NCBI GenBank assembly: GCA_038204465.1
Contig: JBBRCX010000088.1
Coordinates: forward strand, 1 to 19,651
Reading direction: 5' to 3'
From: JBBRCX01 sp038204465
Lineage (GTDB): Bacteria > Planctomycetota > Phycisphaerae > Tepidisphaerales > Tepidisphaeraceae
DNA length: 19,651 bases
The notes below the pieces were generated by a model. That model was not told the origin of the DNA, did not search any database, and worked only from the letters and a program-made list of their open reading frames with translations. A program made the translations under genes and the position numbers. Shown here one piece after another: positions 1-6,483 of the stretch (its first letter is position 1; each line of letters starts with the position of its first letter).

Positions 1-3
1 TTG

Positions 4-336
4 TTACTTTCGCGCCGGGGTCGCGACGCCGCGGTCGGCGACCATCGTCGCAGCCGATCTCTTCGGCTTGGGCATCATGGCGATCAGCTCATCATGGGGA
101 CGCGCGATCACGTGCACGCTGATGACCGTGCCGACGCGACCAGCGGCTTCGGCGCCGGCATCGACGGCGGCCTTGACGGCGGCGACGTCGCCCTTGACGA
201 ACGCGGTCACCATGCCGCTGCCGGCCTTGTCCCAGCCGATCATTTCCACGTTGGCCGCCTTCAGCATCGCGTCGCTGCCCTCCATCAGGGCGACGAGGCC
301 TTTGCATTCCAGCATGCCCAGGGCTTCACTTGGCAT
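4..336 (-). CDS. BMC-H bacterial microcompartment shell protein (hexamer-forming)
   Basis: This 110-residue protein is a single BMC domain (residues about 3-90). It should form hexameric tiles of a proteinaceous organelle shell. Visible hallmarks are the opening EALGMLECKGL, the KAANVEMIGWDK segment, the pore motif KAGSG (residues 37-41), and the VISVHVIARPH strand near the domain end. A basic, Ala-rich tail of about 20 residues (KPKRSAAT...) follows and is longer than in minimal BMC-H proteins. The ATG is preceded by AAAGGA at good spacing. The gene lies 42 bp downstream of pduL on the same strand, so the two are surely co-transcribed. The stop codon lies at the window edge and the operon probably continues to the left. 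In planctomycetes such loci process fucose- and rhamnose-derived lactaldehyde; that assignment is inferred from context. Confidence 0.95.
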   Translation of the reverse strand: MPSEALGMLECKGLVALMEGSDAMLKAANVEMIGWDKAGSGMVTAFVKGDVAAVKAAVDAGAEAAGRVGTVISVHVIARPHDELIAMMPKPKRSAATMVADRGVATPARK

Positions 337-378
337 AAATCGTTCCTTTCTCTACAGTCGAAATAGCTGTTGCGTCTT

Positions 379-1098
379 CTACTTGAAAAGTTCCATGTGA
401 GTGGCGGAGTCGAGATCGCAGGCGTTGCCTTCGTCGGTGTCGATGTGCACCTCGAGGATGACTTTCGGGTGGTAGCGCACCTTTAAGCGATCGAAGGTGA
501 CGCCGCACGGGCCTTCGATCTTGAGCTTCATATAGTCGGCGTCCTTCACGGCGTAATAGCTCATGTCCTGGGTGGACATGTGCACGTGCCGTTCGGCGCG
601 AATGACACCCTGCTTGAGCGTGATGGCGCCTTTGGGCCCCATGACGGTGGCACCGGGAGTCTGTTCGTGGTTGCCGCTGATTCGCAACGGCAGGTCGATG
701 CCGAGATAGATCCCGTCGGTGTAACTCAGTTCGATCTGCGTGTAGTTGCGGACGGGGCCAAGGATGCGCACGTTGGGAATGATGCGCTGCCTCGGACCGA
801 TCACGGTGACGAGTTGCTCGGAGGCGAACTCGCCCTGTTGATACAGGTCTTTGAGTTTCGTCAGCATCGCGCCGGGACCGAAGAGTGTTTCCAGGTCGGC
901 GGGCGTCACGTGCATGTGGCGCGCGGAAACGTTGACGACGAGCGGGTGAGGCGGGCCGCCCGCCTGAGCAGGCATCGCCGCGTGGCGCTCGGTCGCGGGA
1001 GGGGGATTGACCTGCCCCCGCAACTTCTGCGTGAGCACCTCGCGGACGAGGCGCTCCACCTCAGGCCGACTCAGGCGATTGGACGCTTCTGCCACCAT
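379..1098 (-). CDS. pduL: PduL-type phosphate propanoyltransferase (microcompartment phosphotransacylase)
   Basis: PduL converts acyl-CoA (propionyl-CoA in the classical case) and phosphate to acyl-phosphate and CoA inside a microcompartment, recycling CoA. The 239-residue protein has two related halves carrying the zinc-binding motifs NVSARHMHV (His61, His63) and AERHVHMS (His171, His173), plus LEVHIDTDEGNA with His218 near the C-terminus. Residues 1-27 (SNRLSRPEVERLVREVLTQKL) look like an amphipathic encapsulation helix. A Pro/Ala-rich linker to about residue 51 follows, the usual layout for cargo targeted to the lumen. The ATG is preceded by GAGAGG with 7 nt spacing. A promoter lies just upstream and the shell gene follows directly. 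Family assignment is firm; the in vivo substrate is inferred. Confidence 0.95.
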   Translation of the reverse strand: MVAEASNRLSRPEVERLVREVLTQKLRGQVNPPPATERHAAMPAQAGGPPHPLVVNVSARHMHVTPADLETLFGPGAMLTKLKDLYQQGEFASEQLVTVIGPRQRIIPNVRILGPVRNYTQIELSYTDGIYLGIDLPLRISGNHEQTPGATVMGPKGAITLKQGVIRAERHVHMSTQDMSYYAVKDADYMKLKIEGPCGVTFDRLKVRYHPKVILEVHIDTDEGNACDLDSATHMELFK

Positions 1099-1125
1099 GT
1101 TTTCGCCTCTCAGAATCCTATCAAT

Positions 1126-1154
1126 AGTATGCAGTATATCTCAAAAGATGTCAA
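1126..1154 (-). promoter_or_regulatory. Sigma70-type promoter of the pduL/BMC operon
   Basis: On the minus strand TTGACA (1149-1154) and CATACT (1126-1131) are separated by exactly 17 bp. Transcription would start near 1119 and give a leader of about 20 nt that contains the GAGAGG ribosome-binding site. The -10 overlaps a direct repeat, ATACT-GC-ATACT (1126-1137). The flank from about 1110 to 1230 is clearly more AT-rich than the genes. A weaker second candidate (TTGACT at 1211-1216, poor -10) lies upstream. Confidence 0.6.
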
Positions 1155-1253
1155 CCACGATCACTCCGTGCTAATGTAAGAGTCATAAGATACGCTATAA
1201 TAATGTTATAAGTCAAACATGGAAATGACGGATATAGGCAGATTCTGCGCGAT

Positions 1254-1943
1254 TCAAGTGCCGCGTGTGTTGCCGAACAGGGCGATATGGATTCTGGGGC
1301 AGTAGCGGAATCCGCGCTGCTTGCAAAGGTCGAGCAGCCAGTTTGCCTTGGCCTGTAACGTTGCGGGCTCGGTCCCTTCGGGCATCAGCAAGACGTCGTG
1401 GGGCGACCAGCCTGCGACCGTTGCGAGGAAGGCATCGACCTCGCTTAAATCCTCTGCGTTTGCGATCACGAACTTGAGCTGGAAGTCGGGTGAATGGTTG
1501 ATGAACCGTTGGACCACCGCGGGATTGAGCCGCTGTCGATCGTGAGCGGCGGCGAATCGTCCGCCGTCGCGATCAACTGGAGTGGAATTGGACAGCTTGG
1601 GTGAGATCGATGCCAGATCGACCGCGACCGGCTTGAAGACTGTCCCCGCAGTCTCGAGGGTGATGTGGTGACCAGCGGTCTTCAGCGCAGCGCACAGTTG
1701 AACCACGTCCGGCATGATCATCGGCTCCCCGCCGGTGAGAACGACATGCCGGGCGCCGTGCTCGGCGACACGACGAATAATCTGCTGGATGGGGACATCC
1801 TCCCCTTCCGGATTCCAGCTGGCGTAGGGCGTGTCGCACCAGGTGCAGCGGAGGTTGCAGCCGCTGGCGCGAACGAACACAGAAGGCACGCCGGTGAGCT
1901 TGCCTTCGCCCTGGATGGAATAGAAGAGCTCCGCGAGGCGCAT
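1254..1943 (-). CDS. queE: 7-carboxy-7-deazaguanine synthase (radical SAM)
   Basis: QueE rearranges 6-carboxytetrahydropterin to 7-carboxy-7-deazaguanine, the committed step to queuosine and other deazapurines. The 229-residue size is normal. The N-terminus AELFYSIQGEG is the QueE signature. The iron-sulfur cluster Cys residues form C-x3-C-x2-C (Cys29, Cys33, Cys36, in GCNLRCTWCDTPYASW), and the SAM-binding GGE motif is at LTGGEPM (70-75). The C-terminal part (LLMPEGTEP, then RGFRYCPRIHIALFGNTRGT) also fits. Other queuosine genes are not in the window. It lies 21 bp downstream of the TonB-like gene on the same strand and may share its transcript; its ribosome-binding site is weak. Confidence 0.95.
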   Translation of the reverse strand: MRLAELFYSIQGEGKLTGVPSVFVRASGCNLRCTWCDTPYASWNPEGEDVPIQQIIRRVAEHGARHVVLTGGEPMIMPDVVQLCAALKTAGHHITLETAGTVFKPVAVDLASISPKLSNSTPVDRDGGRFAAAHDRQRLNPAVVQRFINHSPDFQLKFVIANAEDLSEVDAFLATVAGWSPHDVLLMPEGTEPATLQAKANWLLDLCKQRGFRYCPRIHIALFGNTRGT

Positions 1944-1964
1944 GTGATTCAGCTTGGCGCGAGG

Positions 1965-3092
1965 TTACCGCCAGACGATGGGAAAGATGAGCACGTCGGG
2001 GATCGGCTTGCCGGACCCATCGCGCGACGGCTCGAACCACCAATCGTAGACGGCGGCCCGGGTCGGCTGGTCCACGTCAGCGCTGCCGCACGACTTGTAC
2101 ACATCCACCGAAGTGACCTTGCCGGTTGGATCGATGCTCGCCCTGACGATGACGGTCCTGGTCGATTGGAACACCGCGAGCTGGCCCGACAACATGAGGT
2201 GCGGCTTGACGGTTTTCACCTTGCGCCCAAATTTCGGAAGCAGCTTGCCGTTGCGCACCTCCAGGCCGCCGACTTTTGAGAAAGCGTCGGAATCGGATTC
2301 ATTGAGGAGGCCCGGCTGTGCCGGTTTTCCACTGGAGCCGGGCATGCGGGCATCTCCATCATTCGGTTGCGCCTCCGGCATAGCTGGCGAAGGCTTGTGA
2401 GGCCTGGCGAGCGGCCCCATGCTGCCGGAGGCATCCGCCAGCAGCGTCGGTGGAATCGAGTGTGCCTTCGCGTCATCGGACGCAGATTCCGCCGGTGGCG
2501 GAGTCGTGGATCCAGCGCCCGGCTCGTCATCGTTTGCAATTGTGCCTGCAAGTGCCTGAATGGCGATGAGGCGCTCGGGCTTGTGGGGTGCGGCGCGCGA
2601 AACGACTAGTTCCGGGACGGCGCCCACGGATGTTGCCCCGGGCTTTGGCGGGGGGCTCAATGGCGAGATCGGCCCGGGCTGCGTAGGAGAGCCAGCGGGT
2701 TGACCGCCGTGTCCGCCGTCGCCTTCGTTCGGGGCGACGGCGCGGAACTGCGCGTTCACCTGGGGCCGGGCTGGATCGCGGCTGAGCTGCGCCTGCTCCT
2801 CATCACCCTCAAGCGCTCGGCGAGGCCCGTCTGCATCGACAGCATTGCTCCCGATTCCGCGCCCCTCGGAGTCGCCAAAGTCGCTGTTGAGTATTTGAAG
2901 CGGGACGGCAGGCTCGTTGGCTGCGGGAGGGGCTGATTGGGATTTCGACGCCCCGTTGGGGGCGGGAAAAACTTTGGATTGGGCTCCATTCAAATCCTGC
3001 GCATAGCGGTCGGCCGCGAAGCGCAAAAGCAGCGCATGCGCCGCCAGGGAGGCGCATAGCGCGATGGTGAGACTCAGATCGTGCCGTTTCAC
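1965..3092 (-). CDS. TonB-family protein with Pro-rich periplasmic linker
   Basis: Layout is that of an energy transducer. There is a short basic N-terminus (VKRHD), one hydrophobic segment (about residues 7-25, LSLTIALCASLAAHALLL), a long low-complexity linker rich in Pro, Ala, Gly and Ser (about 30-280), and a C-terminal TonB/TolA-like domain of about 90 residues. That last domain shows the typical pattern VIVRASIDPTGKVTSVDVYKS then AAVYDWWFEPSRDGSGKPIPD. Its usual job is to couple the inner-membrane proton-motive force to outer-membrane receptors, but no exbB, exbD or receptor gene is nearby, so the role is open. A GTG start at 3092 is chosen. An in-frame TTG at 3104 has the AAAAGG motif directly abutting it, while the GTG has it 12 nt upstream; neither is ideal. 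Confidence 0.8.
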   Translation of the reverse strand: MKRHDLSLTIALCASLAAHALLLRFAADRYAQDLNGAQSKVFPAPNGASKSQSAPPAANEPAVPLQILNSDFGDSEGRGIGSNAVDADGPRRALEGDEEQAQLSRDPARPQVNAQFRAVAPNEGDGGHGGQPAGSPTQPGPISPLSPPPKPGATSVGAVPELVVSRAAPHKPERLIAIQALAGTIANDDEPGAGSTTPPPAESASDDAKAHSIPPTLLADASGSMGPLARPHKPSPAMPEAQPNDGDARMPGSSGKPAQPGLLNESDSDAFSKVGGLEVRNGKLLPKFGRKVKTVKPHLMLSGQLAVFQSTRTVIVRASIDPTGKVTSVDVYKSCGSADVDQPTRAAVYDWWFEPSRDGSGKPIPDVLIFPIVWR

Positions 3093-3156
3093 TGACGCGT
3101 ACAACCTTTTCAGAAGCGACCAGATTACGCCCAGAGACCAATTCTAACACGATCCT

Positions 3157-3172
3157 GCGGCTGCGCAGCCGC
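3157..3172. repeat. Perfect 16-bp palindrome upstream of the TonB-like gene
   Basis: GCGGCTGCGCAGCCGC equals its own reverse complement and can form a 6-bp stem with a GCGC loop. On the minus strand it sits just upstream of a TAGAAT hexamer (3141-3146), about where a -35 element would be. It could be an operator for the TonB-like gene or a hairpin ending leftward transcription from the upstream genes. No U-tract follows. Confidence 0.4.
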
Positions 3173-3205
3173 GCATTCCCTTTCCCCTATCGGCTAACGG
3201 AACGC

Positions 3206-3389
3206 TTATTCCACCGCGGCGGAGGGAACGGGCGGCAGTGTTAACTGAACCGTCGCTGGCATGGGCCGGGCGAGGAAATCAATTGCCTCCTGCACCGTCT
3301 CGGCCACATGATAGGCACTGCGGGCCCGCGGACGAATGAGCCCCTTGTCGATGCCGTGCTCGATCATCGCAAGCAGCGGGGTGCAATTT
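3206..3389 (-). pseudogene. C-terminal remnant of a LOG-family (lysine decarboxylase-like) protein
   Basis: A 53-codon frame from an ATG at 3367 to TAA at 3206-3208 reads MIEHGIDKGLIRP, then AYHVAETVQEAIDFLARP, then a Pro-rich end. Upstream the same frame supplies TPLLA before the Met. The pattern PLL-xx-IEHGIDKGLIRP plus HVAETVQEAIDFL resembles the last helices of LOG/TIGR00730 Rossmann proteins (cytokinin riboside 5'-monophosphate phosphoribohydrolase-like). The nucleotide-binding core (PGGxGTxxE) is absent because the frame runs into the tail of the lipoprotein gene. No ribosome-binding site precedes the ATG. A deletion remnant is the best reading; a very small real gene is possible. Family recognition rests on pattern memory. 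Confidence 0.5.
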
Positions 3390-3399
3390 ATGAGTGGTG

Positions 3400-4032
3400 C
3401 TATTCTTCGGGCTTGTTTTTGGCGGCCTTTGACGCGGCAGCCTCCAGCTTCGATTCGATCGCGTTTTCTGCCTCGCGGTAGGTGGCGTATTTGCCGGATC
3501 GAATCTCGTCTGCGATCTGCTCCGCCGCCTTGCCCACCGCCAACATCGAGTTGCGAAACGCCGTGACGTTACCTGGATCGACTTTGAAGCTTTGCAGGTA
3601 ATCGATCTTCCATTTGCCTGCGACCTTCCGCAATTCGAGTTTCACGGGGGGCAGTTCGATCCCCGCGACGTTCTCGAGCTCGACCACTCGCCCTCTGTCG
3701 ATCACCCCCGCATCCAGCACGCTGCCGCCATACTGCGCGGCCGTCTTGCTGGTGAGGGTTTGACCGAACCGATCGTGCAGCGCGTCCATCATCTTCTTTG
3801 CGCCGCTGGCGAACGAGACAAAACCTTCCACCAGAGGTTGCTGGTCCCGCCCGGGGACGATGCACTGCCTTGCAGCAACCATGTCTCCCCCGGCGGCCGA
3901 GGCCATGAAGCTTTTCGCGGCGGCCTTGGGAGAGGAGAGGTCAATCGTGCTCCGCGGCGCGGCCGGCTTCGGCTTGTCGCAACCGAGCATCCCCGCAGCG
4001 AGGATGAGACAAAGCGCCCATCGTGATTTCAT
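3400..4032 (-). CDS. Predicted lipoprotein of unknown function
   Basis: The 210-residue product begins with a lipoprotein signal peptide (MKSRWALCLILAAGMLGC) whose LGC lipobox places the lipidated Cys at position 18. The mature chain opens with a short Lys/Pro/Ala linker. Then comes SSPKAAAKSFMASAAGGDMVAARQCI, which resembles the first helices of NTF2-like or DUF4878-type stress lipoproteins. A stretch of strands follows (VKLELRKVAGKWKIDYLQSF), as in that fold, and the C-terminus is a charged Ala/Lys/Glu helix. The start is supported by GGAAGGG about 7 nt upstream. It lies 30 bp behind the kinase-like gene on the same strand and is probably co-transcribed. Export is well supported; function is unknown. 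Confidence 0.85.
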   Translation of the reverse strand: MKSRWALCLILAAGMLGCDKPKPAAPRSTIDLSSPKAAAKSFMASAAGGDMVAARQCIVPGRDQQPLVEGFVSFASGAKKMMDALHDRFGQTLTSKTAAQYGGSVLDAGVIDRGRVVELENVAGIELPPVKLELRKVAGKWKIDYLQSFKVDPGNVTAFRNSMLAVGKAAEQIADEIRSGKYATYREAENAIESKLEAAASKAAKNKPEE

Positions 4033-4062
4033 TCAAAGCCCTTCCCGGCCCGGTCGCCCGGG

Positions 4063-5148
4063 TTATTGCTGAATGTATCCCCGCTGCCGGAAGGTTTCGA
4101 GGGCTTCTTCCGTACTGCGAAAGACGCGCGTGGCCGTCTCGGTCACAAAAGGGGAGGGCGTTGCGCCGCAGGCCCAGACGACATAAACCTCTTTCCCGCC
4201 TTCAAAAGCGTGATGCAGCTCGCGCTCGACTCCGCTGGAGAGGGCGGGTTTCCCACCTGGCAGTTCGGGAACGAGGCTTACGATCATGTCGGATTGGTCA
4301 ATCATCTTGAAATCGCGCGCGTAGATCTGGCCCAGGATGTCGCTGCTGATTTGCGCCACGTCGGCCGTTTTCAGCGTCAGCCTGCCCTGGGCCCCCGTGA
4401 CGTCAATGGTGGTGTGACCCTCCTGTAGCGCGCGGACGGCGGAGGTGTGCAGCAGGAATTCGTCCACGTCAGCCGGATCGAAACAGATGAAGTGCCGGTG
4501 CATTGCGACCTTGAACGCGGCAATCTCCGCCAGCGTCGGTGGCAGGTCCATGACTTGAGTCATCGGAAAGGAGAGGTAAACGCGCTTGCGCCGGCCCTCG
4601 AACAGCAGCCGGTAGATCGTTTCCGTGGTTGGAACGTCGCGGCCCCGGCTGATCATGAAGAAGTGGCCATGCCCGCGCGTGATGTTGGCGATGATCTCGG
4701 TGGCCAGCAACTCCTCTTCACGCCAGACCATGATGTCTTTGAGGGTATGGTCGATGTCGTGGTCGCGGACGAGACGCTGGTGAACGTTCTCAACATTGTC
4801 GAGCAGCGTGAGATAAAGGTCGGCGTTGAAAGCCTTCATCTGATCGAAGTCGAATGCGGCGAAGAGCCCGTGCCGCCAGCGGAATGTGGCGTGAGTGTTC
4901 ACAAGCACGTGCTGGCGGCTCTCAGAGTTGCGTAGGATCTCTTTGAAGACGGCGCGGCGAAGCGTGTTGAGCCGAGTGATCGGGAGGTTGAGAATGCGGC
5001 CTGGAGGCACATCGGGCGCTTCGGCGTACATCATCTTGCCGACGTGAAACACTTCCAGATCGGCCCCATGTCGCAAGGCCTCGGCCTTTACCGCCTCGAG
5101 GTACGGGCCCTTGTCCACCCCGACCTGTCCGGTAACGATCGCGCGCAT
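4063..5148 (-). CDS. Two-domain protein: adenylate-kinase/AAA-like N-domain plus nucleoside deoxyribosyltransferase-like C-domain
   Basis: The 361-residue protein opens with a strand and P-loop-like turn, VTGQVGVDKGPYL (residues 5-17), resembling the GxPGxGKT loop of archaeal adenylate kinases. However, the second Gly is Asp12 and the Mg-binding Ser/Thr is Gly14. Residues 35-185 keep a kinase-like order: VLVNTHATFRW like a Walker B strand, DLYLTLLDNVENVHQRL, and an Arg-rich stretch. From about 187 (KRVYLSFPMT) a second Rossmann-like domain follows. It has DQSDMIVSLVPELPGG (285-299) and SSGVERELHHAFEGGKEVYVV (304-324), matching the nucleoside 2-deoxyribosyltransferase pattern of an Asp-rich strand and a GxxxE helix. 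A nucleotide-related role is inferred. The ATG has GGGAGC just upstream. It precedes the lipoprotein gene by 30 bp. Confidence 0.8.
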   Translation of the reverse strand: MRAIVTGQVGVDKGPYLEAVKAEALRHGADLEVFHVGKMMYAEAPDVPPGRILNLPITRLNTLRRAVFKEILRNSESRQHVLVNTHATFRWRHGLFAAFDFDQMKAFNADLYLTLLDNVENVHQRLVRDHDIDHTLKDIMVWREEELLATEIIANITRGHGHFFMISRGRDVPTTETIYRLLFEGRRKRVYLSFPMTQVMDLPPTLAEIAAFKVAMHRHFICFDPADVDEFLLHTSAVRALQEGHTTIDVTGAQGRLTLKTADVAQISSDILGQIYARDFKMIDQSDMIVSLVPELPGGKPALSSGVERELHHAFEGGKEVYVVWACGATPSPFVTETATRVFRSTEEALETFRQRGYIQQ

Positions 5149-5218
5149 CAGTGCTCCCGCAGGAGTTGGATTCTATTCCGGGAGAATGATGTTTGCCCAA
5201 GCAATGGGGTTGCGCACA

Positions 5219-5245
5219 CAAAAACCCAACCATGGCGTGGCTGGG
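5219..5245 (-). terminator. Rho-independent terminator after the UVR-motif gene
   Basis: On the minus strand CCCAGCC (5239-5245), a 7-nt loop and GGTTGGG (5225-5231) form a 7-bp stem with one G-U pair, followed by TTTTTG (5219-5224). It begins 28 bp after the stop of the UVR-motif gene and before the kinase-like gene, so it separates the two transcription units. Confidence 0.75.
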
Positions 5246-5273
5246 CTATGGGCGGGAACCGCTATCGTTCGAT

Positions 5274-6116
5274 CTAGTCGGACTTCTTCGGGGCAGCGCC
5301 CTGGGCCGGGTTTTCCTGCTGCATGGCGCTCATCTTGTCGCGAATCTGGGCTGCCTCTTCGTATTTCTCGTCCTTCACGGCGCGCTCAAGCTTCCGCTTG
5401 AGGCGGTCCATCGGACTGACCGGCAGCTCGCGGCGGATCTTTCGGGCGAAGCGCTTCAACACGCGAACTTCGTTGCTTTCGCCGTACGCCTCCTGCTGCC
5501 CGAAGCGGGCGAAGAATTCCCTGATCTGCGCGAGGCCTTTTTCCACGGCCCGCATCGATTCCCGGTAGCGTTTTTCTTTGAAGTGGATCGAGGCCTGTGC
5601 CCTGGCGTGCATCATGGTGATGTAGGGGCGGTACTGCTCGAGGATCAGTTGGTCCTGCTCGTCGGCGGCGAATTTGCCGCACAAATCAAGCACGCGCAGG
5701 TTCCGCGCGGTGTCGCGCACGACGCCGGGAAACTCCTCCAGCACGAAGAGGCTGAGATAGCGGTGGTAATACATCACCGCCTCCTCGCGCAGCGACTGAC
5801 ACTGCGTACTGTTGAGCTGAAACCCGTCATCGCTCCCGTTGCGCGACCGGTGCTCGGTGAGCAGGGTTTCGAAGTAGTCGAGCAGCGACTCGCACCCATG
5901 GGGGCGCACGCCGTCGGGGCGCCCGCTCATTTCCATCTGAAGCAGGCCCAGGTCGAGGCGCATCTGGAGCTTGGCGTGTCCATCAACGCCATTGATCTTG
6001 CGGACATTGATGGTGCCGGGCTCGTAGTCCCAGCCGCGCAAGACGGACGTGATGTCCTTGCTCGGAAGCTTGCCTTCGTTCTTCGGACCGGAATTCGGTG
6101 ACAGTTCGTCACTCAT
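5274..6116 (-). CDS. UVR (UvrB/UvrC) motif-containing protein
   Basis: The 280-residue protein ends in a clear UVR motif (residues about 235-266: MDRLKRKLERAVKDEKYEEAA then QIRDKM). This helical hairpin mediates UvrB-UvrC contact and also occurs in ClpC/McsA-type proteins. Nothing else resembles UvrB, UvrC or McsA. The N-terminal half (WDYEPGTINVRKI then VDGHAKLQMRLDLGLLQMEMSGRPDG) contains a conserved-looking block that I associate with planctomycete proteins of this architecture. The middle (HRYLSLFVLEEF to HFKEKRYRESMRAVEKGLAQI) is TPR-like and helical. No zinc-binding Cys pairs are seen. It is monocistronic, with a terminator after it and a plausible promoter before it. Function unknown; a protein-interaction scaffold is a fair guess. 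Confidence 0.85.
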   Translation of the reverse strand: MSDELSPNSGPKNEGKLPSKDITSVLRGWDYEPGTINVRKINGVDGHAKLQMRLDLGLLQMEMSGRPDGVRPHGCESLLDYFETLLTEHRSRNGSDDGFQLNSTQCQSLREEAVMYYHRYLSLFVLEEFPGVVRDTARNLRVLDLCGKFAADEQDQLILEQYRPYITMMHARAQASIHFKEKRYRESMRAVEKGLAQIREFFARFGQQEAYGESNEVRVLKRFARKIRRELPVSPMDRLKRKLERAVKDEKYEEAAQIRDKMSAMQQENPAQGAAPKKSD

Positions 6117-6207
6117 CGGCGATCACTCCACAGATCCTCGCCGCGAGCAGCGCTCGCATGATCTCGCGACTCCTGCCGCGGGTAGGATACTGCCCACGGC
6201 CCGACCT

Positions 6208-6235
6208 ATTTTAGTCACGTTTTTGGCGAGGACAA
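6208..6235 (-). promoter_or_regulatory. Candidate promoter of the UVR-motif gene
   Basis: Minus-strand TTGTCC (6230-6235) and TAAAAT (6208-6213) are spaced by 16 bp. The start would fall near 6201, leaving an 85-nt leader. The -10 is good, the -35 only four of six. Confidence 0.4.
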
Positions 6236-6483
6236 AATTCGGGTCCCGTTGGCAGCAGGCTTATGGAAACTGGGCTGTCTTGAACGGCTTTGCGGGTGTC
6301 CGCCGGATGAGCGGGCTCTGGCGTTCCCGCTCGATTATGAATCGCTGCTAAATGCTGCAAGACTCGCCGTAGCTCACCTGCGCGGTCGGATTGGCGGAGG
6401 GCGGATCGCTCAGGGCGACGTGACCGTCTACGAAACTATTCCCTGCGCCCGTTTTAGGCAAATCGCACGCTATTATTCGAAAC
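6236..6483. other. Intergenic stretch between divergent genes; no convincing gene
   Basis: The 367-bp gap 6117-6483 holds the candidate promoter just described at its left end. The rest has a weak plus-strand open frame without family resemblance or start signal. On the minus strand, a short frame ending near 6348 contains GAGNSFVDGHVAL, which faintly recalls the C-terminus of planctomycete pseudopilin-like (H-X9-DG) proteins but lacks the expected His. A -10-like TATTAT (6471-6476) lies directly before the GTG of the next gene. I see no RNA gene. Confidence 0.4.

Noticed and set aside
1196..1201. Perfect TATAAT on the plus strand
   Set aside because: No -35 at the right distance and no plus-strand gene downstream; it reflects local AT-richness.
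5193..6101. 302-codon plus-strand open frame opposite the UVR-motif gene
   Set aside because: Antisense of a gene with a recognisable UVR motif and its own terminator.
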